Positions 1 to 5,176 of a stretch of 5,176 nt of DNA are shown piece by piece. The notes beneath the pieces were generated by a model, which ran no database searches, was not told where the DNA came from, and saw only the letters and a program-made list of their open reading frames with translations. Numbering within the stretch: the first letter of the stretch is position 1; each line of letters begins with the position of its first letter. The position numbers and the translations under genes were made by a program. Origin of the DNA: an uncultured Clostridia bacterium (lineage in GTDB: Bacteria > Bacillota > Clostridia > TANB77 > CAG-508); NCBI GenBank assembly GCA_944390305.1, contig CALXPX010000083.1:1-5176 (forward strand), given 5' to 3'.

Positions 1-690
1 AGAATAGATATGTCAGAATATATGGAAAGTAATTCTACAGCAAAACTTATTGGTGCACCTCCAGGATATGTAGGATATGATGATGCAGGGCAATTAACAG
101 AAAAAGTAAAAAGACACCCTTATTCTATAGTACTTTTAGATGAAATTGAAAAATCTCATAGTGATGTATTTAATATATTACTTCAAGTATTAGATGATGG
201 AAGATTGACTGATAGTCAGGGTAATACCATAAGTTTTGAAAATACAATAATTATTATGACATCAAATGCAGGCTCAAATCAAAATATGAATTCCATAGGA
301 TTTGGAACTAATACTTACGCTAAAAATAAAGTGTATGATACTTTAAAAGAAACTTTTAGACCTGAATTCTTAAATAGAATTGATGAAATAGTTATATTTG
401 ATTCTTTAAATAATGAAGAACTAACTCAAATAGTTAATCTTATGTTACAAGATACTCAAAATGTTTTAAATGATAGAAACATAAAAATGTATGTATCTGA
501 TGAAGCAAAGAAATATCTTCTTGATAAAGGTACAGATATAAAATATGGTGCCAGACCTTTAAGAAGAGCTGTGCAAAGATATATAGAAGACGAACTTTCA
601 GATATGCTACTAAGAGGAGAATTAAAAAATGGTCAGAAAGTATATGTAGATTTAAAAATAGATAAATTAGCATTTAATGTAAAAGATTAG
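1..690 (+). CDS. ClpC/ClpE-type AAA+ unfoldase, C-terminal part (5' end outside window)
   Basis: This is the last 229 residues of a Hsp100/Clp ATPase, open at the left edge in frame 1. Seen, counting the first codon as residue 1: a GYVG pore loop (22-25), Walker B IVLLDE (43-48), sensor 1 TSN (87-89), an arginine finger in FLNRIDE (R126), and sensor 2 GARPLRR (183-189) in the small C-terminal domain. The Walker A loop of this ring and the whole first ATPase ring lie upstream. Between sensor 1 and the arginine finger is the tripeptide IGF (99-101), at the position where ClpA, ClpC and ClpE carry their ClpP-docking loop. ClpB lacks this loop, so the protein probably feeds unfolded substrates to ClpP in the cytoplasm. 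ClpC and ClpE cannot be separated without the N-terminus. The next gene, pgsA, starts 11 bases downstream and is probably co-transcribed. This is not the classical clpC-radA order. Family confidence is high; the exact paralogue is uncertain. Confidence 0.93.
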   Translation, partial: RIDMSEYMESNSTAKLIGAPPGYVGYDDAGQLTEKVKRHPYSIVLLDEIEKSHSDVFNILLQVLDDGRLTDSQGNTISFENTIIIMTSNAGSNQNMNSIGFGTNTYAKNKVYDTLKETFRPEFLNRIDEIVIFDSLNNEELTQIVNLMLQDTQNVLNDRNIKMYVSDEAKKYLLDKGTDIKYGARPLRRAVQRYIEDELSDMLLRGELKNGQKVYVDLKIDKLAFNVKD

Positions 691-701
691 GGGGATTTAG
701 T

Positions 702-1283
702 ATGAAACACGTACCAAATATTCTAACAGTAATCAGATTTATATTTATACCATCAATTGTAATATCACTTATATATGACAATTATTTATTAGCTTTAACA
801 CTTTTTACATTGTCCTCTCTTACAGATGTATTAGATGGAAAAATAGCTAGAAAGTATAATGCTATATCTGACTTTGGAAAACTTATGGATCCACTTGCAG
901 ATAAATTAACTCAACTTTCTGTCCTTTTAACACTATCAATAAAAAATGTTATTCCAATATGGATAGTAGTGATACTTGTTTTGAAAGAAACTGTAATGAT
1001 AGCTGGTGCTTCTTTTCTATATGGAAAAAGTTTAGTAGTATCAAGCAAATGGTATGGTAAATTAACTACTGTTTTAATTTACATAGCTGTAGTTAGCTCT
1101 TGTTTAATAAAAATATTTAATTTGCCAAATTTTGATATATATATTTATGTTTTAGCAATTGCATTTGCTATATTCTCTTTAATTAAATACTTTGTATATT
1201 TTTATGGAAATGGATATCTTCCTAACAAAGAAGAATTAAAAAAACAATCTAAAACCGTTCCTGAAAAAAAATCTAAAAAGTAA
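702..1283 (+). CDS. pgsA: CDP-diacylglycerol--glycerol-3-phosphate 3-phosphatidyltransferase
   Basis: This enzyme joins CDP-diacylglycerol and sn-glycerol 3-phosphate to give phosphatidylglycerophosphate and CMP, the committed step to phosphatidylglycerol and cardiolipin, at the cytoplasmic face of the membrane. The complete CDP-alcohol phosphotransferase signature is visible: D42, D45, G46, A49, R50, G59, D63 and D67, spaced as DxxDGxxAR-x8-GxxxDxxxD. The start PNILTVIRFIFIP is typical of PgsA. The 193-residue length fits the family, and about five to six hydrophobic helices follow the usual pattern (roughly 7-24, 28-40, 71-95, 97-113, 119-140, 145-168). The tail from about residue 175 is lysine-rich and probably cytoplasmic. 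The ATG is well supported by AGGGGGA at 689-695, which overlaps the stop of the clp gene and lies six bases from the start. It is the last gene before the hairpin at 1290-1322. Another phospholipid synthase of the same fold is possible but less likely given the N-terminus. Confidence 0.93.
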   Translation: MKHVPNILTVIRFIFIPSIVISLIYDNYLLALTLFTLSSLTDVLDGKIARKYNAISDFGKLMDPLADKLTQLSVLLTLSIKNVIPIWIVVILVLKETVMIAGASFLYGKSLVVSSKWYGKLTTVLIYIAVVSSCLIKIFNLPNFDIYIYVLAIAFAIFSLIKYFVYFYGNGYLPNKEELKKQSKTVPEKKSKK

Positions 1284-1289
1284 AAAGAT

Positions 1290-1322
1290 AAAATTCCAAG
1301 AGTTAATTTCTCTTGGAATTTT
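1290..1322. terminator. Bidirectional intrinsic terminator between convergent genes
   Basis: A perfect 13-bp inverted repeat pairs 1290-1302 with 1310-1322 around a 7-base loop (1303-1309). The core is CCAAGAG/CTCTTGG, flanked by A on the left and T on the right. For pgsA the 3' arm ends in TTTT and continues into T/A-rich sequence. On the minus strand the hairpin is followed by TTTTATCTTTTTA, a better U-tract. It sits 6 bases after the pgsA stop and 10 bases beyond the stop of the BofC-like gene, so it can serve both converging transcripts. Confidence 0.88.
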
Positions 1323-1332
1323 GTTATATAAT

Positions 1333-1935
1333 TTATTCAAAATCTTCTAATTTCTTTGCGAGTTCATTTTGTCCATTGGCAGTTATTCCTTGCTCTAATA
1401 AACGTACATCTTCCTCTGGTAAATATTGAATAGGTATATCAGTTTCTTCTTTTAAAGTTGTATTTCCATCTTCATCAATTGTATAAACTGCTATATTATT
1501 ATCTTTTATTGTTATTAAATAATGCTGATCACAAGTTCCATCTAATTCTTTATATAATTTCACTTCATCTGCATTAAAGCTTTCTATTTCCCAATCACTA
1601 TATGCAGTTTTAAAATATTCTTCATCTTTATTAACCTCATCATCTTCTATTGTTTCCTTTTCAATTATTGTATGCCCACATTCTTTATAATGTTTTTCAA
1701 AGCATATAGTTGCATTAGGAGATAATTTTACATTAGATTGATTTGTAGCTACAACATCATTTTGTATAGACTGATTTAATAATCTATTACTTTCTATAAG
1801 TTCATTTACTTTTCTTATTTCATTTATTTGTGCTTCTTCTAGTTTTTTATCATCTAGTATTCCGAAAATAATTCCTGCAATCATCCCTAATACAATAGAT
1901 GCACAAACCAATATTATAATCGTTGTTTTTTTCAT
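1333..1935 (-). CDS. Membrane-anchored protein with BofC C-terminal-like domain
   Basis: A 200-residue protein with one N-terminal hydrophobic helix (about 5-27) after MKKTT, so probably anchored with the rest outside the cytoplasm. Residues 28-66 are charged and Asn/Gln-rich, perhaps a helical stalk. The last part, from YLPEEDVRLLEQGI (171-184) to the ending KKLEDFE, resembles the C-terminal domain of BofC. In Bacillus subtilis BofC restrains the SpoIVB signalling protease in the space between forespore and mother-cell membranes. The N-terminal BofC domain is not recognisable, so the role here is open; a sporulation checkpoint role would be inference. C78, C86 and H88 (in KHYKECGH) and C135 and H138 (in GTCDQHY) could form a metal site or disulfides. 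The ATG has GGAG at 1944-1947, eight bases upstream. It is the last gene of the probable SH3b-comEC operon, 55 bases after comEC. Family call comes from remembered motif resemblance. Confidence 0.72.
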   Translation of the reverse strand: MKKTTIIILVCASIVLGMIAGIIFGILDDKKLEEAQINEIRKVNELIESNRLLNQSIQNDVVATNQSNVKLSPNATICFEKHYKECGHTIIEKETIEDDEVNKDEEYFKTAYSDWEIESFNADEVKLYKELDGTCDQHYLITIKDNNIAVYTIDEDGNTTLKEETDIPIQYLPEEDVRLLEQGITANGQNELAKKLEDFE

Positions 1936-1994
1936 ATAACCATCTCCAAATTCATTATGGTTATATTTTTCCCATATTTTTGAAATTTATTCAT
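1932..1994 (-). other. 20-codon ORF bridging comEC and the BofC-like gene
   Basis: In the third frame of the comEC-BofC gap, an ATG at 1994-1992 overlaps the comEC TGA (1993-1991) as ATGA. The frame then runs 20 sense codons to a TGA at 1934-1932, which overlaps the next ATG (1935-1933), again as ATGA. The peptide would begin MNKFQKYGKN and end NLEMVI; it has no recognisable domain. There is no Shine-Dalgarno sequence before its ATG, so translation would rely on ribosomes reinitiating after comEC. It may carry ribosomes across the gap rather than make a useful peptide, or be accidental, since short open frames are common at this base composition. Confidence 0.2.
1934..1966 (-). promoter_or_regulatory. 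Hairpin around the ribosome-binding site of the BofC-like gene
   Basis: A perfect 10-bp inverted repeat pairs 1934-1943 (ATATAACCAT) with 1957-1966 (ATGGTTATAT) around a 13-base loop. In the minus-strand mRNA the Shine-Dalgarno GGAG (1944-1947) is the last part of the loop, and the first two bases of the AUG start (1935-1934) pair in the stem. It could tune translation of the BofC-like gene or mark a protein-binding palindrome. The stem has only two G-C pairs, so it is weak, and chance in AT-rich DNA is possible. Read on the plus strand it is followed by a short T-run, but no plus-strand gene ends here. Confidence 0.4.
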
Positions 1995-4276
1995 ATTCTA
2001 TTTTTTATTGTTTTTGTTATTTTAGTTTTCTTTCCATTATTTTTAATTATTATTTCTCCATCTTTATCTGTCCTATATATTTTGCAATTTATATCACTTA
2101 ATCTTTGTATAACTCCATCATTTGGATGTCCAAAATTATTATTTTTTCCTACTCCTATTAATGCAATTTTAGGATTTACTGCTAACAAAAATTCTTTTGT
2201 AGAAGAAGATTTAGAGCCATGATGTGCTACTTTAAGTACTGTACTTTTAATCTTATCTAGGTTACTTTTATATAATGTTAATATTTTTTCTTCTGCTACC
2301 TTTTCTATATCTCCCGTAAAAAGTATTGAAAAATCATTCCATGTAAATTTACAAACAATTGCATTATTATTCTTTATATTTTCATTTATAACTTCTAAAT
2401 CTGGATATAATATTTCTATTTTTGCATCTCCTAATGATATAATATCTCCTTTTTTTACACAGATAATATTAATCTTTTTTCTTTTTACTACATTTAAAAA
2501 TTCATCTAATTCCATAGAGTCTTGTCCTAACAAAGATATTATAACATTTTTAACTTTTAAATTTTCAATCACATACATGAGTCCTTGACAATGATCTGAA
2601 TCAAAATGAGATACTAAAATGTAATCTAATGACATAATTCCTCTATCTAATAAATATGGTAAAAGTGTCATCTCTCCTATGTCAAAATCATCCGCATAAT
2701 TACTTCCTCCGCCGTCAATAAGTATGTTTTTGTAATTTACCCTTATTAAAGTACTATCTCCTTGTCCTACATCTATGAAGTTTATTTCTAAATTATTTTT
2801 ACTAGCACTTAAAACAGGAAAGGTAAAGTTTAATAAAATTATTAAAACCAATAATAAACTAGCATACTTTCTTATATAAATGTTTTTATATACATATATA
2901 CTTTTATTATGTACATATTTTTTCATTCCTAAAATAATATAAAAACATATAATAAAAAATACATTTGGTGTTGGAAGATAAATTTTAGAAAATGGTAAGT
3001 TAGAACATATATGGGCTATTTGAATTAAGACTTTAACAAATAAATTTAATAATATAAAAAATGGTATCAACACATTTTTTAATATTAATGATATAAAAAT
3101 AAGAATAAAAGCAAAAATTACAACCACTCCTAGAATAGGACCTGCTAATAAATTTGAAAGTATAAAGGAAAATGACATTGTATTAAAATTAGCAATCATA
3201 ATTGGAATTATGGTTAAATTGGCAGAAATTGTAACACTTATAGCAGAAATTATATATCGAATAACTTTATCTTTATTTAATATTTTTATCTCTTTATTAT
3301 TATTTTTAACCCTAAATATCTTTTTTAAACTATTATCAATATCTTCATTAAATAAAACTATTCCAATAACTCCGCCATAAGATAATTGGAGTCCTACATC
3401 AAAAATTATATATGGATTATTTATTAATTGAAAAATAATAGCTAGTGCCATACTTGTCCATATATCAGATTTCCTATAAAATATACTAGATAATATCATT
3501 ATTATCGCCATTATTCCAGATCTTACTACTGATGCAGTGTTTCCTGTAAGTTCCATAAATAATATAATAATAATAATAATTAGGATTTGCCCAAGCCTTT
3601 TTCTTTTAAGTAAATTGTTAAAATATCCTACAGCCAAAATAATATATGTAAAATGCGAACCAGAAACAGCAAGCATATGTGTTAGATTTGAATTTTTAAA
3701 ATCATCTTCTAGTTCTTTTGAAATACCGCTTCTATCTCCTATAGTTAAACCTATACATAACTCTGCCTCATTAGTTTCTAAATACTTTCTTAAAACTTCT
3801 TTTACATATTTTTTAAATTCTAATATCTCCTTTTTTATTATACTTCCATTATTTTTTGAAATTATTTTGTAACTAGAAATATCAAAACTGCCATATAATT
3901 TTTGAGTTTTAAGATACAAAGAATAATCATATCCCTTATAATTTCTTTTGCCATCTGCTTTAATATATTCCCCATTAAATTCTATTTTGTCACCATATTC
4001 TAATGTATTTTTACTATTATTACCATTTTTATTATTTTTTATATTAATTAGAAATCTCTTTTTATCAAGTAATTCATGACTATCTTGAAGTTCTATAATA
4101 TATACTGTTTTATAATCTTTTTCTTCCTTTATGTCTAATATAATACCTACATATTTTTCATTTTTATCTACACTAGAATAAACTTTATCATAATCTAAAA
4201 AGACTACACCTAAACAGTGGAGTCCTATTATTACTAAAATATATATAACGGCTAACACACAAATTGGTCTATTCAA
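1991..4276 (-). CDS. comEC: DNA-uptake channel protein ComEC/Rec2 with C-terminal metallo-beta-lactamase domain
   Basis: ComEC forms the membrane channel that brings single-stranded DNA into the cytoplasm during natural transformation; its metallo-beta-lactamase-like domain is thought to degrade the non-transported strand. The protein is 761 residues, normal for the family. Order seen: an N-terminal hydrophobic segment (about 4-26); an extracytoplasmic DUF4131/OB-like region (about 35-140); the Competence domain with its LTHMLAVSGSHFTYI signature (198-212) and some ten membrane segments between about 200 and 490; then the hydrolase domain from about 497. That domain keeps VGQGDS (503-508), DGGG (521-524), the metal motif HFDSDH (557-562), D656 in FTGDIE, AHHGS (684-688) and GHPND (716-720). 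The frame is intact and the active-site motifs are present, so it is probably functional. The start is TTG at 4276-4274, with AGAAAGGAT close upstream and no in-frame ATG before it. It lies 28 bases after the SH3b gene. ComEC orthologues also occur in bacteria never shown to be competent. Confidence 0.95.
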   Translation of the reverse strand: MNRPICVLAVIYILVIIGLHCLGVVFLDYDKVYSSVDKNEKYVGIILDIKEEKDYKTVYIIELQDSHELLDKKRFLINIKNNKNGNNSKNTLEYGDKIEFNGEYIKADGKRNYKGYDYSLYLKTQKLYGSFDISSYKIISKNNGSIIKKEILEFKKYVKEVLRKYLETNEAELCIGLTIGDRSGISKELEDDFKNSNLTHMLAVSGSHFTYIILAVGYFNNLLKRKRLGQILIIIIIILFMELTGNTASVVRSGIMAIIMILSSIFYRKSDIWTSMALAIIFQLINNPYIIFDVGLQLSYGGVIGIVLFNEDIDNSLKKIFRVKNNNKEIKILNKDKVIRYIISAISVTISANLTIIPIMIANFNTMSFSFILSNLLAGPILGVVVIFAFILIFISLILKNVLIPFFILLNLFVKVLIQIAHICSNLPFSKIYLPTPNVFFIICFYIILGMKKYVHNKSIYVYKNIYIRKYASLLLVLIILLNFTFPVLSASKNNLEINFIDVGQGDSTLIRVNYKNILIDGGGSNYADDFDIGEMTLLPYLLDRGIMSLDYILVSHFDSDHCQGLMYVIENLKVKNVIISLLGQDSMELDEFLNVVKRKKINIICVKKGDIISLGDAKIEILYPDLEVINENIKNNNAIVCKFTWNDFSILFTGDIEKVAEEKILTLYKSNLDKIKSTVLKVAHHGSKSSSTKEFLLAVNPKIALIGVGKNNNFGHPNDGVIQRLSDINCKIYRTDKDGEIIIKNNGKKTKITKTIKNRI
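3565..3581. repeat. AAT trinucleotide microsatellite inside comEC
   Basis: Five tandem TAA/AAT units encode five consecutive ATT isoleucine codons (residues 233-237) in a membrane helix of ComEC. Gain or loss of a unit by slippage would keep the frame and change helix length by one residue. It is probably a by-product of AT-rich coding of a hydrophobic helix. Confidence 0.5.
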
Positions 4277-4281
4277 ATTAA

Positions 4282-4288
4282 TCCTTTC
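4282..4288 (-). promoter_or_regulatory. Ribosome-binding site that fixes the TTG start of comEC
   Basis: On the minus strand GAAAGGAT lies just upstream of the TTG at 4276-4274; the GG pair at 4284-4283 is six bases from the start. Going further upstream, the comEC frame reaches a stop (TAA at 4303-4301) without any ATG or GTG, and the next in-frame ATG downstream is residue 201, well inside the protein. This supports TTG as the true start, perhaps limiting expression. Confidence 0.75.
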
Positions 4289-4304
4289 TGTGCCCCGTTT
4301 TTAT

Positions 4305-5111
4305 TTATTGTTTTTCATCAGATAAATATTGTTTCATCATATAACCTGACCCATCAGTAACATATACTTTATACCATTCTCCTTCTTCTCCATTTACAGT
4401 AACTGGTGTATTTAATCCTACACTTGCAACTGCTTCTGACTCAGTAGTAGCACTTTCTCTTACATAAACAGCTTCAACATTTACATACATAGTTTTTGGA
4501 TATGAACTATTTTCATCTGTACTTTCAGTATTACCCTCATCATTATTTTCACTAGCATTTACCTCATTAGATGTACTATTTCCTCCGTTATTTTCTTCTA
4601 CATTAGTAGATGGAGTAGCGTCATTGCTTTCTACTCCATTTACATTACTTAAAAATATCCAACCTGAAATATTATCATTTTGTACATATGCCCATTTTCC
4701 TGTTATAGATATAACTAACACTTCACTTCCTGATGAAATAGTACTAAGTTTAGTTGAGTTTAATAAAGGTAATACATAGACGTCTGAATTTTTATTAATA
4801 ACTCCTTTTGCATTACTAGATGGCTTAATATCTGAATTTACTACTGTATCTGCAACATTTACATATTGTTTACTTACATATCCAGTATATTCATTATATT
4901 TCACTCTATACCAATCGCCTTCTTCTCCAAGAATATCAAAACTTGCATCTCCAGGCATTCTGGTAAGTAAATTAGCACTTGTAGAAGGACTTTCTCTTAA
5001 GTTTAAAAAATCCGAACCTTTAATTGTACCTGTTTTTGCTAAACTTATTCCTGTTAATACTAAGCATAAAATTACACTAATAATTAAAGTACTAAATATA
5101 TATTTTTTCAT
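4305..5111 (-). CDS. Secreted protein with three bacterial SH3-like (SH3b) repeats
   Basis: A 268-residue exported protein. Residues 1-25 form a signal peptide: MKK, a hydrophobic core (5-20), and an SLA cleavage site before K26. Three SH3b-like domains follow. The first is about 28-85 (LNLRESPSTSANLL, then GEEGDWYRVKY and GYVSKQYV). The second, more divergent, is about 102-158 (GKWAYVQ and GWIFLSNV). The third is about 207-263 (VYVRESATTESEAV, then GEEGEWYKVYV and GYMMKQYL). Repeats 1 and 3 are clearly related. Residues 160-206 are an Asn/Ser/Glu/Thr-rich acidic linker. SH3b domains usually bind peptidoglycan peptides or other wall components. No hydrolase domain is present, so this may be a wall-binding or adaptor protein rather than an enzyme. 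It starts with ATG after an ideal ribosome-binding site and is the first gene of a probable operon with comEC. A link to DNA uptake is only inferred from position. Confidence 0.88.
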   Translation of the reverse strand: MKKYIFSTLIISVILCLVLTGISLAKTGTIKGSDFLNLRESPSTSANLLTRMPGDASFDILGEEGDWYRVKYNEYTGYVSKQYVNVADTVVNSDIKPSSNAKGVINKNSDVYVLPLLNSTKLSTISSGSEVLVISITGKWAYVQNDNISGWIFLSNVNGVESNDATPSTNVEENNGGNSTSNEVNASENNDEGNTESTDENSSYPKTMYVNVEAVYVRESATTESEAVASVGLNTPVTVNGEEGEWYKVYVTDGSGYMMKQYLSDEKQ

Positions 5112-5117
5112 TTATTT

Positions 5118-5124
5118 TCTCCTT
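5118..5124 (-). promoter_or_regulatory. Strong ribosome-binding site of the SH3b gene
   Basis: On the minus strand AAGGAGA ends seven bases before the ATG at 5111-5109, an optimal Shine-Dalgarno sequence and spacing for a Firmicute. It supports this start, which also gives a complete signal peptide. A TATAAT at 5132-5127 lies only two bases upstream of it, too close to serve as the -10 box of a transcript that keeps this site. Confidence 0.85.
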
Positions 5125-5133
5125 ATATTATAA

Positions 5134-5176
5134 AGGTAGTGTCAACTAAGTTTATATTTTATTTAGTTACACCCCT
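5134..5176. repeat. Imperfect inverted repeat upstream of the SH3b gene
   Basis: GTGTCAACTAA (5139-5149) is the inverse of TTAGTTACAC (5163-5172) apart from one extra base, around a 13-base AT-rich loop (5150-5162). After a short mismatch, AGG (5134-5136) also pairs with CCT (5174-5176), so the repeat may continue past the window. Possible roles are a 5' leader hairpin of the SH3b operon, a terminator of an upstream minus-strand gene (the U-tract would be weak), an operator, or the end of a mobile element. The sequence alone does not decide. Confidence 0.5.

Noticed and set aside
440..673. Open frame of 77 codons on the minus strand within the clp gene
   Set aside because: It is antisense to a strongly conserved AAA+ coding region, has no family motif, and its hydrophobic composition is what the reverse of AT-rich coding sequence gives.
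1..690. Identification of the left gene as the ClpB disaggregase
   Set aside because: The IGF tripeptide between sensor 1 and the arginine finger is the ClpP-docking position of ClpA/C/E; ClpB lacks it.
1957..1973. Plus-strand intrinsic terminator formed by the 1934-1966 hairpin followed by TTTTT
   Set aside because: No plus-strand gene ends here and the stem has only two G-C pairs; a role in the minus-strand message, or chance, is more sensible.
1923..2222. Open frame of 99 codons on the plus strand across the comEC-BofC junction
   Set aside because: It is antisense to the 3' end of comEC and the start of the BofC-like gene; it is rich in Phe, Ile and Leu as expected from reverse reading, without ribosome-binding site or recognisable domain.
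3537..3872. Open frame of 111 codons on the plus strand inside comEC
   Set aside because: It lies opposite the conserved Competence signature of comEC, which explains the sequence; nothing supports a second product.
5127..5145. Sigma-A promoter from TTGACA and TATAAT before the SH3b gene
   Set aside because: The hexamers are separated by 7 bases rather than 16-18, and a start from the TATAAT would fall within the ribosome-binding site. With other spacings no good partner hexamer is seen.
1..5176. CRISPR array, tRNA or rRNA gene, integrase or toxin-antitoxin pair
   Set aside because: I saw no regularly spaced direct repeats, no cloverleaf or rRNA-like segments and no such protein motifs; the window is almost fully used by five protein genes.

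Overview
The window looks like chromosomal DNA from a low-G+C Firmicute, most likely a clostridial lineage. By eye it is very AT-rich, arginine is mostly AGA, and ribosome-binding sites are strong AGGAGG-like sequences. The genetic code is standard: TGG encodes Trp and TGA is used as a stop, which argues against Mollicutes. A protein with a BofC-type C-terminal region, a family typical of endospore formers, supports Clostridia or Bacilli. I cannot name the species.

Layout: two plus-strand genes on the left converge on three minus-strand genes on the right. On the left, the last third of a Clp-family AAA+ unfoldase (positions 1-690) is followed after 11 bases by a complete phosphatidylglycerophosphate synthase gene, pgsA (702-1283). 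A 13-bp hairpin (1290-1322) lies in the 49-base gap between the convergent stop codons and probably terminates transcription in both directions. On the right, read leftwards from the window end, are a secreted protein with three SH3b-like repeats (5111-4305), a full-length ComEC/Rec2 DNA-uptake channel (4276-1991, TTG start) and a membrane-anchored BofC-like protein (1935-1333). The gaps are 28 and 55 bases, so these three are probably one operon. No gene-free stretch exceeds 60 bases except the right edge (65 bases), which holds a ribosome-binding site and an imperfect inverted repeat.

Theme: everything except the Clp fragment works at the membrane or cell envelope. PgsA makes the precursor of phosphatidylglycerol. 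The SH3b protein probably sits in the wall. ComEC spans the membrane and carries a nuclease-like metallo-beta-lactamase domain. The BofC-like protein is anchored by one N-terminal helix and faces outward.

All five genes belong to recognisable families, and I see no clear new defence or mobile system. The less ordinary signals are the ComEC-BofC junction, where a 20-codon ORF with ATGA overlaps at both ends coincides with a 10-bp hairpin around the ribosome-binding site; the interrupted inverted repeat running to the right edge; a conserved-looking Cys/His set in the BofC-like protein; and the operon pairing of a competence channel with SH3b and BofC-like envelope proteins.
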